Shown here piece by piece: positions 52,259 through 61,725 of a DNA stretch of 64,000 nucleotides. The translations under genes were made by a program, and so were the position numbers. How positions within the stretch are numbered: position 1 is the first letter of the stretch; each line of letters starts with the position of its first letter. Source of the DNA: Desulfuromonadaceae bacterium (lineage in GTDB: Bacteria > Desulfobacterota > Desulfuromonadia > Geobacterales > Pseudopelobacteraceae); contig JAQTQX010000011.1 in NCBI GenBank assembly GCA_028712075.1, positions 1 through 64,000 on the forward strand, written 5' to 3'. Under the pieces are notes generated by a model, which had not been told where the DNA came from, ran no database searches, and worked only from the letters and a program-made list of their open reading frames with translations.

Positions 52259-53761
52259 ATGAACGTTGGGATATGGATAAGGGTATCAACAGAAGACCAG
52301 GCGCGGGGAGAATCGCCAAAGAATCATGAAGCCCGTGCTCGGATGTATGCAGAACTCAAGAGATGGAACATAGTAGACCTGTATGACCTGTCAGGCGTTT
52401 CAGGCAAGGATGTCCTTGACAATCCTGAAGCCAAGAGAATGCTTGATGACGTAGCCGCTGGTCGAATACAGGCTCTAATCTTCTCAAAACTTGCTCGCCT
52501 TGCCCGCAACACCAAACAACTCCTCGAAATCTCCGACTACTTCCAAAAGCACGATGCCGCACTCGTAAGCCTTGAAGAGAGTATTGACACGTCCTCCCCT
52601 GCCGGCAGACTCCTCTATACCGTTATCGGCGCATTGGCTCAGTGGGAGCGTGAGGAGATCTCTGCCCGTGTCGCAGCATCAATTCCTATCAGGGCAAAGT
52701 TGGGAAAGAATACTGGTGGAAAGGGGGCCTTCGGTTATCACTGGGTTGATGGAAAGATCGTTCCCAATCCGGATGAAGCTCCAGTCGTCAAAAGGGCATA
52801 CCAAATATTCCTTGAAACCGGCAAGCTGCTCACCACCTGTAATCAACTTAAAGATGAAGGGCTCTATTCAAGGAGCAAGAAGGTTTACAGGCCGACATCT
52901 CTCAAGCGGCTTCTCTCGGATACAATCTACAAGGGCATACGCAGAGCCAACTACGCAAAGAGTCTTGGTAACAAGAAGAATTGGGTGCTGAAACCGGAGT
53001 CAGATTGGGTTTATACCAACGTGCAACCGCTGGTGTCGGAAGAGGACTGGGACGCAGCGAATAAAATATTTGAGGAGACTGCTCGACGATACACATCATT
53101 CAAATCGGTTCCAAAGGTTGGAAGGTTTTTGTTTTCAGGAATATTGAAATGCCAGTGCGGAGAAAAACTGTACGTTGCTCCATATCCGTCGATGAAGATT
53201 CCCCGTTATGCTTGCAAGAAATGTGGGATGAGAATCAACGAGGACATCATCGAGGAGAACTTCCAGAATGCCTTGAAGGAGGTGGTTGTCGCACCTGAAC
53301 AGCTTGGTGCCAACGAAGATCTGGAAAAAGAATTGGTGGAAAAGCAGGAGAGACTTGAACTGCTGAAGAAAGAGCAGAAGGAAGTAAACGGGAAAGTTGA
53401 TGTTTTGATCGACTTGTACGGTAAGCAGGTACTTGATCAAAACGGGTTCAAAGAAAGATACGATCCGATTAAGACCAGGCTTGACAACATTACCCTGGAG
53501 ATCCCCCGCCTGCAGGCAGAGATTGATTTCATCAAAACAAATGAGATTGCCAAGTCGTATGTAATCGAGAGAGCAACTACGCTGGCGTCACTGTGGCCTT
53601 CGTTGAGTTATGAGGCTAGGCAGCAAGTCGTGAAAGAACTTGTCGAGAGGATTGATGTCGGCGAGGATTCCCTTCATTTTGTCTTCTTTTATATCCCTTC
53701 GTTCGCGCCAGTAGAGAAAGGTTCACACATCTCCAGGGATTCATTGCGGCAACCAGCATGA
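52259..53761 (+). CDS. Large serine recombinase (integrase of the element)
   Basis: 500 residues from ATG 52259 ([14 protein letters not shown]). Catalytic serine at residue 10, then [26 protein letters not shown] and the recombinase domain ([20 protein letters not shown], about 155). A zinc ribbon ([10 protein letters not shown], then [10 protein letters not shown], about 298-325) and a coiled coil ([20 protein letters not shown], about 360-385) follow. It should integrate and excise the element. The last eight codons and the stop read into comM sequence, so the C-terminus depends on integration state. Confidence 0.92.
   Translation: MNVGIWIRVSTEDQARGESPKNHEARARMYAELKRWNIVDLYDLSGVSGKDVLDNPEAKRMLDDVAAGRIQALIFSKLARLARNTKQLLEISDYFQKHDAALVSLEESIDTSSPAGRLLYTVIGALAQWEREEISARVAASIPIRAKLGKNTGGKGAFGYHWVDGKIVPNPDEAPVVKRAYQIFLETGKLLTTCNQLKDEGLYSRSKKVYRPTSLKRLLSDTIYKGIRRANYAKSLGNKKNWVLKPESDWVYTNVQPLVSEEDWDAANKIFEETARRYTSFKSVPKVGRFLFSGILKCQCGEKLYVAPYPSMKIPRYACKKCGMRINEDIIEENFQNALKEVVVAPEQLGANEDLEKELVEKQERLELLKKEQKEVNGKVDVLIDLYGKQVLDQNGFKERYDPIKTRLDNITLEIPRLQAEIDFIKTNEIAKSYVIERATTLASLWPSLSYEARQQVVKELVERIDVGEDSLHFVFFYIPSFAPVEKGSHISRDSLRQPA
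53734..53761. other. Right attachment junction within comM
   Basis: Read leftwards, comM matches the family up to AAMNP and the first two bases of the next Cys codon (CCCTG), then becomes TGGAGATGTG, which is recombinase-gene sequence. The crossover is therefore at or just right of 53734. Serine integrases exchange at a central dinucleotide, which cannot be fixed without the other junction. The last codons of the recombinase lie right of this point. Confidence 0.7.
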
Positions 53762-54788
53762 CACGGGCAGGATAGGTTAGTGACAGCAGTGAACGGGAGA
53801 TGGTGACTTTGCCATCTTCCAGCGGTTGACGCAGGACTTCGAGGACGTTTTTTTTGAATTCAGGGAGTTCGTCCAAAAACAGGACGCCATTATGGGCAAG
53901 CGAAACTTCTCCCGGCTTGGGTGTTGTGCCGCCGCCGATAAGACCGACGTCGGAAATAGTGTGATGCGGGGAGCGAAAGGGACGTACGGCCATCAGTGCA
54001 CGCTCTTTCTCCAGCATACCGCTGACACTGAATATCTTGGTGGTTTCAATCGCTTCGTCAAAGGACATCTGGGGGAGAATTGTCGGGATACGCCGGGCAA
54101 TCATGGTTTTCCCGGAACCTGGTGGTCCTATCATCAAGATGTTATGACTTCCGGCGGCGGCCACTTCCAAGGCCCGCTTGGCGTGTTCCTGCCCCTTCAC
54201 TTCGCTGAAATCTTCACCATATTCGCTGCTGCTGGAAAAAAGCGCCTGCAGATCAACCCGGCACGGTTCGATAATTTCCCGGCCACTCAGGAATTCAACC
54301 ACCTGTGCAAGGCTTGTAGCGCCGATAACATCTATCCCCTCGACGACAGCCGCTTCAGGAGCATTTTCCGCCGGCAGAATCAGCCCGACAAGGCCGGCAC
54401 GCTTGGCGGCAACCGCCATGGACAGCGCCCCGCGTATTGCCTTGAGACCGCCATCTAACGAAAGCTCTCCCAACAGAATATAATCATGGACACGGGGCCC
54501 TTTGATAACGCCGGTGGCAGCCAGAATGCCGATTGAAATCGGCAGGTCGTAGGCGGCACCCTCTTTCTTTATGTCTGCCGGCGCCAAATTTGCGGTAATA
54601 CGCCGCGGCGGAAAATCATAGCCGGAGTTCTTCAGCGCAGCCTTGACGCGATCCTTGCTCTCTTTGACAGCACCATCGGGCAGTCCTACGGTGGCAAATG
54701 CTGGCAAGCCGGGGGCAAGATCAACTTCAACATCAACAAGAATAGCATCAATACCGATCAGAGCGCTGCTGTACACTTTGGCGAGCAT
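53734..54788 (-). pseudogene. comM: comM (yifB) 5' part, cut by the element
   Basis: About 350 of the usual ~510 residues remain: the N-terminal ChlI-like domain ([20 protein letters not shown]), Walker [16 protein letters not shown] (about 225) and Walker B region [15 protein letters not shown]. The protein should continue NPCPCGYxGD; here it reads NPWRC and runs on 34 residues in antisense of the recombinase gene to a stop at 53616. The C-terminal Mg-chelatase-type domain is lost. ComM is a branch-migration helicase that helps integrate DNA in natural transformation. The 3' part must be left of the window. Confidence 0.88.
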
Positions 54789-54851
54789 GGCAACCTTCCT
54801 GATGAGAGATAAGAGTTGAAAGATGAAAAATCAACTCAACAACTACATCAT

Positions 54852-55646
54852 TTATTTCAGCATGATAAATCCCATCTGGCGGCCTGACTCATCCTTGTCC
54901 CTGCGGTACGAAAAAAACTGTTCGCTGTGGCAACAGACACACTGTCCAGACACTTGGATGGCATCGCCCGGGACACCGGCCTGGAGCAACAATTCACGGT
55001 TGGCAACAGTCAGGTCGAGTTGCCACTTACCGGGGGCTTTCAGTTCGGTACAAGCATCCCATGTACGCCCTCCCAGCAAAAACGCCTTTTTGACCGGCTC
55101 GTCAACCTCGTAGCAGCATTTCTGAATGCATGGACCGATTGCAGCCTGAATACCGGCTGGAGTGCAGCCGAATTCTGATTTCATTCCGGCCACAGCTTTG
55201 GCTGCCAGTCCGGCGGCAGTACCTTTCCAGCCGGCATGAACGACCGCTATGACCTTTTTTTCAGGGTCACAGAGCAGAATCGGGACGCAGTCGGCCACGC
55301 AGACACCGATAATGACATGTGGCTGGTTGGTTATGACGGCATCCCCCTCCACGGTCAGAAAATGGCTGTAATCTTCATTCGCCTCGTCGATGACCAGGAT
55401 GTCACTGCCATGAACCTGGCGCGGTGTGACGAGTGCCTCCTGATTAACGCCGAACGCACGGGCCAGCAGACTCCGGTTACCTTCGACATTTGCCTGCTGA
55501 TCCTGCGTATTCATCCCCAGATTAAGGGAGTTATACGGTGGGCGCGAAACACCTTCATGCCGGGTGGTAAAACCCTGAACCGAGCACGAAGCTCCGGGGA
55601 ATTGTACGTCGATATACTGAATACGATCGATTCGATGTAATTGCAT
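54852..55646 (-). CDS. pgeF: PgeF/YfiH-type polyphenol oxidase (LACC1 family)
   Basis: 264 residues from ATG 55646 (MQLHRIDRIQYIDV), with AGGAGG upstream. Family marks: TTRHEGVS (about 30), QVHGSDILVID, DAVITNQPHVIIGVCVADCVPILL, the metal-binding VVHAGWKGTAAG and IGPCIQKCCYEV with His and Cys ligands, and CVCCHSEQFFSYRRD at the end. These enzymes act on purine nucleosides and edit peptidoglycan precursors. Intact, ordinary chromosomal gene next to comM. Confidence 0.87.
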   Translation of the reverse strand: MQLHRIDRIQYIDVQFPGASCSVQGFTTRHEGVSRPPYNSLNLGMNTQDQQANVEGNRSLLARAFGVNQEALVTPRQVHGSDILVIDEANEDYSHFLTVEGDAVITNQPHVIIGVCVADCVPILLCDPEKKVIAVVHAGWKGTAAGLAAKAVAGMKSEFGCTPAGIQAAIGPCIQKCCYEVDEPVKKAFLLGGRTWDACTELKAPGKWQLDLTVANRELLLQAGVPGDAIQVSGQCVCCHSEQFFSYRRDKDESGRQMGFIMLK

Positions 55647-55701
55647 GCGGTTTCCTCCTAAATCTGCTTCCTTCAAAAATACTTTTGCCTTCCGTACAGA
55701 A

Positions 55702-56310
55702 TTAGGCTTTACTGTGGCCTGCTTTTTGTTTCCAAATATATAGCGCCACTAATATGATGCTGAACAGCACTACCCACAGCAGTGCCTTATGAGAGTACTG
55801 CATGATCAGTTGCTGGTTTTCACCAATGGCATAGCCGATTACCGTAAGTACGGTACACCAGATTCCGGCACCAAGCAGAGTGTAAAGCGAAAATTTAAGA
55901 TGGTTCATACCTGCCACACCAGCCGGTATTGAAATAAGGTGACGGATCACCGGCAGAAGCCTTCCGATGAAGGTGGATATTTCGCCATGTCGCAGAAAAA
56001 AGCTCTCAACCCGCTCGAACTTGTCCGGAGGAATCAGCACATATTTACCGTATTTGAGAATCAGCGGCCGTCCAAGATAGTGGGAAGCAAAATAGTTTGC
56101 ATACGCCCCTACCAGGCTGCCGATCGTTCCGCTTACTATGACAAGGAACATGTTCATTTTGCCCTGAAAGGCAAGATATCCGGCCGGCGGCATGACCAGT
56201 TCGCTCGGTACCGGGATGATCGAACTCTCCATGGCCATCAGGAGCAGAATGCCGGGGTACCCCATGGCACCAATTGTATCAAGCAGCCACTGGACAACGG
56301 TGTGTATCAC
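55702..56310 (-). CDS. DedA family membrane protein
   Basis: 202 residues with five or six hydrophobic segments and the DedA marks MESSIIPVPSELVMPPAG (about 27) and FIGRLLPVIRHLISIPAG (about 114, with Gly-Arg and Pro). DedA proteins move lipids such as undecaprenyl phosphate or PE across the membrane. Ordinary chromosomal gene, single. Confidence 0.88.
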   Translation of the reverse strand: MIHTVVQWLLDTIGAMGYPGILLLMAMESSIIPVPSELVMPPAGYLAFQGKMNMFLVIVSGTIGSLVGAYANYFASHYLGRPLILKYGKYVLIPPDKFERVESFFLRHGEISTFIGRLLPVIRHLISIPAGVAGMNHLKFSLYTLLGAGIWCTVLTVIGYAIGENQQLIMQYSHKALLWVVLFSIILVALYIWKQKAGHSKA

Positions 56311-56425
56311 GCAAACTCCCTTCGGTAACCTGATTGATGACCTTTATAACCCAACTGGGCCATTCGGGCAACAGCAGATAAGGTGACAGATGAACATATA
56401 TTGGCGGTATGAAAGGAAAACTGTT

Positions 56426-56836
56426 ATGACGAGATGGGCGCGCTTACTGCTCTTTTGCATGTATCTGATGCTGACCGCCTGTGCATCACAGATCAATCTG
56501 AATGAAGAACTTGATCGCAGTGTAAAGGCATACAATCGGATGCTGCGCTGGCAAGAGGTTGAACAGGCAGTGCTAACCTTTACTGCCGAGGAGCAGCGGG
56601 AGGAATGTTTGCGCCAGGCTGCTGCCCTCAAAAAGCAGGGGCTGTCAGTCACCGATTTCCGCGTGCTATCCACGCAATTTCATCCGGACAAGAAAACCGG
56701 CGACGTGTCAGCAGAATTTGATTATTACATTTTGCCGTCAAACAGGGTCAAGACCATTACCAACCAACAGCAGTGGGTCTACCGGGAAGAGAGTAAAAAG
56801 TGGAAACTTACGAGCCAGTTACCGGTATTTGAATAG
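56426..56836 (+). CDS. Small lipoprotein of unknown function
   Basis: 136 residues from ATG 56426 ([15 protein letters not shown]), with AAAGGA upstream. Lipobox LTAC (Cys at about 20); mature part with helices and a beta-rich end ([16 protein letters not shown]). Only 4 bp before xerC, so possibly co-transcribed. No family recognised. Confidence 0.6.
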   Translation: MTRWARLLLFCMYLMLTACASQINLNEELDRSVKAYNRMLRWQEVEQAVLTFTAEEQREECLRQAAALKKQGLSVTDFRVLSTQFHPDKKTGDVSAEFDYYILPSNRVKTITNQQQWVYREESKKWKLTSQLPVFE

Positions 56837-56840
56837 CAGA

Positions 56841-57746
56841 ATGATAACGTTAGGCCAGCAAATTCAGTTATTTGAAACCTATCTCAGCTCCGAGCGCAGC
56901 GTTTCTCCGCATACTCTGACGGCCTACCGTTCAGATCTTGAGCAGTTCCTGGCAGGTGCCGTACATGAGCACGGCGAATTGGTTTCTGCTGCGGACATCG
57001 GGCATCTGTTCCTCAGACGACATCTTGCGGGGTTGTCAAAACACCATAAAAAAAGTTCTATCGGGAGGAAACTTGCCGCGATCAGATCATTTTTCAGATT
57101 TCTGGTCCGCCGGGGCGCAATTGAAAACAATCCGGCCGAGTTGATAGCAACACCGAAAAAAGAACAGCGTCTTCCGTTCCACCTCGATATTGACCAGACC
57201 ACAACGCTGATGGAAGCGCCGGATGACGGGCTGAAAAATGGCCGGAGAGACCGGGCAATTCTTGAATTGTTGTATTCGAGCGGTCTGCGAGTTTCCGAAC
57301 TGACCGGCCTGAATATCGGTGAGCTTGATCTGTCTGAAGGGATGGTGCGGGTGACCGGCAAAGGGGGGAAAGAACGTATCGTTCCCGTTGGCAGCCGAGC
57401 TCAGGAAGCAATAACTGAATATCTTGAAGAGCGGGCTGCTCCGTCCACTGTCGAGCCACTTTTCCTTAACACGCGCGGCAATCGTATCAACCGCCGCAGT
57501 GTGACTCGCATCGTTGATGTTCACGTCATGAAAATTGCTGCATTCAAACGGATTTCACCGCATGTGCTCAGACATACCTTCGCCACCCATCTGCTCGAGG
57601 GGGGGGCTGATCTGCGTGCTATCCAGGAGTTACTCGGCCATGCTTCGCTCTCTACCACCCAAAAATACACTCATGTCAGCATCGACCGCCTGATGGAAGT
57701 GTACGACAAGGCGCACCCCAAGGCACATTCTAAAAGTGAGGCATAA
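56841..57746 (+). CDS. xerC: XerC/XerD-type tyrosine recombinase
   Basis: 301 residues from ATG 56841 ([15 protein letters not shown]), the usual Xer length. Catalytic residues are visible: Arg in SGLRVSELT (about 151), Lys in [12 protein letters not shown], His-x-x-Arg in [10 protein letters not shown] (about 245), His in [16 protein letters not shown] and the nucleophile Tyr. Resolves chromosome dimers at dif with a partner Xer protein. XerC versus XerD is not settled from sequence. Chromosomal, not part of the element. Confidence 0.88.
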   Translation: MITLGQQIQLFETYLSSERSVSPHTLTAYRSDLEQFLAGAVHEHGELVSAADIGHLFLRRHLAGLSKHHKKSSIGRKLAAIRSFFRFLVRRGAIENNPAELIATPKKEQRLPFHLDIDQTTTLMEAPDDGLKNGRRDRAILELLYSSGLRVSELTGLNIGELDLSEGMVRVTGKGGKERIVPVGSRAQEAITEYLEERAAPSTVEPLFLNTRGNRINRRSVTRIVDVHVMKIAAFKRISPHVLRHTFATHLLEGGADLRAIQELLGHASLSTTQKYTHVSIDRLMEVYDKAHPKAHSKSEA

Positions 57747-57772
57747 AAAACCCCGCCGGCTTCCCGGCGGGG
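57745..57772 (-). terminator. Terminator between xerC and the CoA-transferase gene
   Basis: CCCCGCCGG (57751-57759) pairs with CCGGCGGGG (57764-57772) over a 4-nt loop; minus-strand transcripts then reach TTTTTTA. It ends the leftward CoA-transferase message just at the xerC stop. Without a T-run on the other side it is weak for xerC. Confidence 0.8.
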
Positions 57773-57796
57773 CAGTGAATCAAAAACACTATACGA

Positions 57797-59392
57797 CTAT
57801 TCGCAGAGATCGACTTTGACGTCCCAGTTTTTCAGCTTCATGGTGCCGTTTTTCTCAAGATTGAGGTGCATCTTGAATGCGCGGTCCCACAGCTGTGGCT
57901 CGTGCCCGACCTTACGCTTGAGGCAGTCGGCTTCGGCGATATTAAGATATTCGGTCAGTTGTGCCTTGTAGTCAGGATGTGCGCACTTCTCGATGATCCG
58001 ACGGGCGCGATCCTTGGGAGCCAATCCACGCAAATCGGCCAGACCCTGCTCGGTAATGACGCAGTCGAGGTCGTGTTCAGTATGGTCGATGTGTGAGCAG
58101 TGCGGCACGACGCAGGAGATACCGGTCGGATCGGTCTTGGATGGACGTGACGACGGAGTATGCATCATTTTCAGGTAGCCGTTGCGCAGGAAGTCGCCGG
58201 AACCGCCAAGACCGTTGATCATACGGGTACCGCCGACAAGAGTGGAGTTTGCGTGTGCGTAGATGTCGATTTCAACCGGAGTGTTCATGGCGATGCACCC
58301 CAAACGACGGATCGGCTCAGGTGCATTGGAAATCGAGAGCGGACGCAGAGTGATTTTGTCGAAATACTTGTCCATGTTGGCAAAGAATTTCGGGAAACCC
58401 GGCTCAGCGGACAGGGAGAGCGAGCAGGAAGAGGCACAATCAAGTTTACCCGAGTCAAACAGGTCAAGCATGGTGTCCTGAAGAACTTCAGTGTAGACCG
58501 AAAGGTTGCTGAAAGGACCTTTTGCGAGGCCGCCGATAACAGCATTGGCAATGGAACCGACACCGGACTGAAGCGGCAGCAGGTTTTTCGGCAGACGACC
58601 GGCTTTGACTTCCTGGGTGAAGAATTCGATGACATGGTTTGCAATCGCTTCGGAGGTGTCGTCCTGTTCTGCAAAAGCGCGACCCTGGTCACGGAGCTTG
58701 GATTCGACAACGGCTATTATCTTGCTCGGATCACACGCGATGGAAGTTGAGCCGATCCGGGAATCAGCCTTGGTGATGTCAAACACCTGGCGATTCGGTG
58801 GTGTCAGCGGAGTAATCAGGTCGTGGATTCCTTCGAAAGAAGGTTGGCCGGTGTTGACCTCAACGATGATCTTGTCACAGATCATCAGAATTTCAGGGAT
58901 AACGCCGCAGGATGAGGTTGGGACCAGGCTGCCGTCTTCCTTGATGGCAGAGACTTCAATAATTGCGAGGTCGAGTCTACCGCTTGCCGAATCTTTTGTG
59001 TAGAAACCGTAACCAAGATCCTGAGCAAACAGGGAAAGATGCTTGTCGCCCATGCGGATGCGGCCTTCATTGATGCCGGCAGCGATGTTCTTACCGGTCT
59101 GATACGGCCAGCGGCGATCGATCATATCGTTGACCGCCCAGCGGTCTTCGGTTTCGGCACCAACTGAAGCGCCGATAAACAGGTTGAATTTCAGTTTGCC
59201 CTGCAGGTTGTTTTTCTCTACATGCTCCGCCAGGGCAATCGGTACCACTTTAGGGTAACCGGCCGGGGTAAAACCTGACCACCCCAGATTCATGCCATCC
59301 TTGAAAAACGGGATCGTCTGCTCAGGGGTCATGACTTTGCTCATGAGGGACTTGCATTGTACGCGGTCTTGAAGAGTTCCGTAATCCGACAT
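57797..59392 (-). CDS. Acetyl-CoA hydrolase/transferase, probable succinyl-CoA:acetate CoA-transferase
   Basis: 531 residues of the Cat1-type CoA-transferase family. Marks: FIGASVGAETEDRW (about 68), GVGSIANAVIGG (about 278), catalytic Glu in VYTEVLQD (about 300) and GGSGDFLRNG. In Geobacter such enzymes convert acetate and succinyl-CoA to acetyl-CoA and succinate, completing the TCA cycle without succinyl-CoA synthetase. This is the best metabolic hint for the host. ATG has GGAGG upstream. Intact. Confidence 0.88.
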   Translation of the reverse strand: MSDYGTLQDRVQCKSLMSKVMTPEQTIPFFKDGMNLGWSGFTPAGYPKVVPIALAEHVEKNNLQGKLKFNLFIGASVGAETEDRWAVNDMIDRRWPYQTGKNIAAGINEGRIRMGDKHLSLFAQDLGYGFYTKDSASGRLDLAIIEVSAIKEDGSLVPTSSCGVIPEILMICDKIIVEVNTGQPSFEGIHDLITPLTPPNRQVFDITKADSRIGSTSIACDPSKIIAVVESKLRDQGRAFAEQDDTSEAIANHVIEFFTQEVKAGRLPKNLLPLQSGVGSIANAVIGGLAKGPFSNLSVYTEVLQDTMLDLFDSGKLDCASSCSLSLSAEPGFPKFFANMDKYFDKITLRPLSISNAPEPIRRLGCIAMNTPVEIDIYAHANSTLVGGTRMINGLGGSGDFLRNGYLKMMHTPSSRPSKTDPTGISCVVPHCSHIDHTEHDLDCVITEQGLADLRGLAPKDRARRIIEKCAHPDYKAQLTEYLNIAEADCLKRKVGHEPQLWDRAFKMHLNLEKNGTMKLKNWDVKVDLCE

Positions 59393-59593
59393 TTACTACC
59401 TCCAGTTTGTATATTGTGTTTACAGGCTGAAAACCTGCGCTGAAATTACATTCTTAATGGCGACAACGCCATACATTAACCACAGTTATTACAATATGTT
59501 ATGGCATTTATTGTGCGCTGGCCTTGAAGTAGAACCGGATTTTACGCATACGGCCATCTTTCGTCAAGATAAATTATGTATACAACGTTTGCC
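59393..59593. other. Intergenic region upstream of the CoA-transferase gene
   Basis: 201 bp. GCCATA (59468-59473) and TATGGC (59500-59505) form a widely spaced inverted repeat in an AT-rich stretch that should hold the leftward promoter. No clear -35/-10 pair seen. Confidence 0.3.
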
Positions 59594-59884
59594 TCAACTC
59601 TCGTAATCAACGGCGACGATGGAAGAACAGACGGATTTCATATGGGGCACAACTTCTCCGGCGTGGTATGGGTGGACTTGATATGCCTGCAAATCTTCCA
59701 GCGAATCAAAACGGGTCGTCAGGGCAATGTCACTGGAGCGCTCCGACCGTATGACATCGACACCAACCTCAAGGTGGCGCAGCAGATCAATCTTGCCATT
59801 CATGCTAAGCAGCTTGTCCCGTGTTGCCGCAAGGTTTTCAGCTGTCGGATCTGCAAGTTTGAACAGGACGATGTGAGTTATCAT
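59594..59884 (-). CDS. Dabb-family (stress-responsive A/B barrel) protein
   Basis: 96 residues with the ferredoxin-like pattern of Dabb proteins: MITHIVLFKLADPTAEN at the start, HLEVGVDVIRSERSSDIALTT in the middle and VHPYHAGEVVPHMK at the end. Complete at usual length (~100). Function of such small barrels is diverse. Confidence 0.8.
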   Translation of the reverse strand: MITHIVLFKLADPTAENLAATRDKLLSMNGKIDLLRHLEVGVDVIRSERSSDIALTTRFDSLEDLQAYQVHPYHAGEVVPHMKSVCSSIVAVDYES

Positions 59885-59986
59885 GTGTTATTTCCTTTCA
59901 TGGCGTACATTCAATTTTCAGGGCTATTTGTATACAGCGCTGCAGCGGAGCTGTCAATGAAGTAGTCTGTCACTCCACTGGGCGTA

Positions 59987-60691
59987 TTATGCTGCTGGTG
60001 ACAGCTGCCGCAGAAAAACCACGAATGCTCCGCTGCCACCCATCGCACGCGGAGCAGGAGCAAACTCGAGAACAATTGCACGCCCAGCCTCGCGAAGCCA
60101 TGACATAACAGCCTGATGCAGCACCGGCTCTTCGGCGGAATGGTTGCCTTTGCCGGTAATCACCAGAACGGCCTTTTGCCCCCTTTTCTGGGCGGAAAGC
60201 AAAAAACGCGGCAGCGCATCCAAAGCTTCTTCGCGAGTGAGGCCATGCAGATCGAGCTGATGATTGACTGAGACAACGCCTTTTTTTACCTGGCGTAAAC
60301 GATTGCCGGAAAGCGCCAGCAACTCATCTTCGTCAGGGGTTGAATCGGTAAAGGTGGCATCCAGTCTCAGCCGACCAATCTCTGCAAGGAAAGTGTTCTC
60401 CTCGGTGGCGCGCAGCTCTTCAACAGCCTTTTTGGCAGCTTTCTGCAACGGATGCGAACCGGACGGCAGCTTTTTTTTCGCGGAAGAGTGCAGCGGCAGC
60501 ACGTCAGCGACTGCTGCGAGAAACAGATTCAAGCCAGAGCCGGTCGGCTCCGTTTTTTCGGCTACCTTTGGTGGCCGTACCGGCTCTGGCTCCTTGTCCG
60601 GGACCGTCACTCCCTTGAGGGAGCTGAACGGAGCGATCTGAAATTCCTTTGGTTTGGGCGGGGGATGATTCACCTGCTTCTTGCGAGCCAC
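59987..60691 (-). CDS. Smr-domain protein
   Basis: 234 residues starting at GTG 60691, 4 bp after the OmpA-like gene, with AAAGGA within that gene's end. The C-terminal Smr domain (about 145-230) shows LDLHGLTREEAL and VLVITGKGNHS, then VLEFAPAPRAMGGSGAFVVFL. The N-terminal ~140 residues are Lys/Pro-rich and disordered. Smr domains nick or cleave DNA or mRNA; in several bacteria they act in ribosome rescue or mismatch repair. Confidence 0.83.
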   Translation of the reverse strand: MARKKQVNHPPPKPKEFQIAPFSSLKGVTVPDKEPEPVRPPKVAEKTEPTGSGLNLFLAAVADVLPLHSSAKKKLPSGSHPLQKAAKKAVEELRATEENTFLAEIGRLRLDATFTDSTPDEDELLALSGNRLRQVKKGVVSVNHQLDLHGLTREEALDALPRFLLSAQKRGQKAVLVITGKGNHSAEEPVLHQAVMSWLREAGRAIVLEFAPAPRAMGGSGAFVVFLRQLSPAA

Positions 60692-60695
60692 GTTG

Positions 60696-61538
60696 TCAGT
60701 CCTTTGCTACCAGGGTAATTTCAATTCTGCGGTTTCTTGCCCGCCCTTCCTTGCTGCTGTTATCGGCAACCGGCTTATGTTCGGCAAAGGCAGCAGCGGA
60801 AAGATATTGCGGATCAATACCCTGCTGCTGGAGAAACTTGGTGACATTAATAGCCCGTGCCGCCGACAACTCCCAGTTAGTGGCAAAAGTCCGGGCCAAT
60901 ACACCGGAAATCTGCACTGCATCAGTATGCCCCTCAATCCTTATAGCTTTGTCTTTGGCACTTTTCAGCGTGTCTACCAGCTTGTCCAGTATCTCCATCC
61001 CTTCCGGCTTGATATCGGCCCGTCCGGAATCAAACAGGATAGCTGCCTCCATGTTTACCGTCAGTTTTCCCTTTAATTCAGAAATGGTGACTTGCCCCTG
61101 AGATATCTCGTTCTTCATATTGGCGAGGAGCTGCTCATATGTTCCGCTGACCTCTTTGACCTTTTCTTCTTTGGCCTTCTGAAGTTCAACGATTTCATCG
61201 CTCAATCTGCCGTTTTCCGACCTTAAATCAGCAACTTGCTGCCGCATCTCATTGATATTTTTTGACAATGTATCCGATTTTGCCTTGAGAATATCCTCCA
61301 GCTGTTTCTTGTCGGCAGTCAGGACGGCAGCATCTTCAGTAAGTCTATTGAATCTGTTTTTCAGTTCAGCATTTTCCTGGGACAGTTTATTGTATGTCTT
61401 CTGCAATTCAGCCAACTCTTTGGTCCGGCTGTCAGCTTCCTCAACCTTTTTCAGGTACTTACTTTCAGCTACCATACAGCCACTTGCAGACAACAGAAAC
61501 AGACAGCTGAGCGCATATATGAGTACTCTTTTACACAT
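60696..61538 (-). CDS. OmpA-family lipoprotein with coiled coil
   Basis: 280 residues: lipoprotein signal (LLSASGC, Cys at about 21), a long coiled coil (about 30-145: SRTKELAELQKTYNKLSQEN) and a C-terminal OmpA domain (about 160-278: AILFDSGRADIKPEG, IRIEGHTDAVQI, SAARAINVTKFL, ARNRRIEITLV). Anchors outer membrane to peptidoglycan. Forms a pair with smr. Confidence 0.86.
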   Translation of the reverse strand: MCKRVLIYALSCLFLLSASGCMVAESKYLKKVEEADSRTKELAELQKTYNKLSQENAELKNRFNRLTEDAAVLTADKKQLEDILKAKSDTLSKNINEMRQQVADLRSENGRLSDEIVELQKAKEEKVKEVSGTYEQLLANMKNEISQGQVTISELKGKLTVNMEAAILFDSGRADIKPEGMEILDKLVDTLKSAKDKAIRIEGHTDAVQISGVLARTFATNWELSAARAINVTKFLQQQGIDPQYLSAAAFAEHKPVADNSSKEGRARNRRIEITLVAKD

Positions 61539-61654
61539 GATGAAACCTCCCGTATCTGTTCATTTTGATAGGGCTGTATATCACACGAGCGTGGTTATTG
61601 TCATGCCGAATATGGCCGTACCCGCACTTGTGGTGCCCTAACGCTGGCACCGGC

Positions 61655-61684
61655 TTGACATGTCCATGTATTTAAGACTACAAA
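61655..61684 (+). promoter_or_regulatory. Possible promoter of the cobM-cbiG-pdxA unit
   Basis: TTGACA (61655-61660) is followed after 18 bp by TACAAA (61679-61684). The -35 is perfect, the -10 matches 4 of 6. It lies ~40 bp before cobM. No cobalamin-riboswitch core was recognised in the 61539-61725 gap. Confidence 0.5.
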
Positions 61685-61725
61685 CAGCATCGTTCAACTG
61701 ATCTATCGCCTTGCTGGAGTGTTAT

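Larger units (their letters stand above)
1..53734. mobile_element. Integrated conjugative element with plasmid-type replication and partition genes; left end outside window
   Basis: This is the visible part of one large element. Its right boundary is where the comM reading frame diverges from the normal protein, right beside the large serine recombinase gene. Inside are an F-type type IV secretion operon, a TrfA-type initiator with iterons, ParM/ParR-like partition genes, HipBA, an S24 repressor and a long helicase/methylase locus. The matching 3' part of comM is nowhere in the window, so the element continues beyond position 1. No relaxase, TraD, TraH or thioredoxin-like TraF gene is visible. 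The continuity of the defence-like block (1-18.6 kb) with the element is inferred from the absence of any second boundary. Confidence 0.85.

Noticed and set aside
53616-53733. Functional fusion protein from truncated comM running into the element
   Set aside because: The added 34 residues are antisense recombinase sequence and the C-terminal ComM domain is lost, so I treat it as a pseudogene end.
53826-54458. 210-codon plus-strand frame within comM
   Set aside because: Antisense to the conserved AAA+ part of comM; no ribosome site.
56841-57746. XerC-like recombinase as the integrase of the element
   Set aside because: It lies 3 kb outside the comM junction among chromosomal genes and has normal Xer length; the serine recombinase at the junction is the better candidate.
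61539-61725. Cobalamin riboswitch before cobM
   Set aside because: Only 187 bp with a short GGTGCC/GGCACC hairpin; no B12-box-like core recognised.
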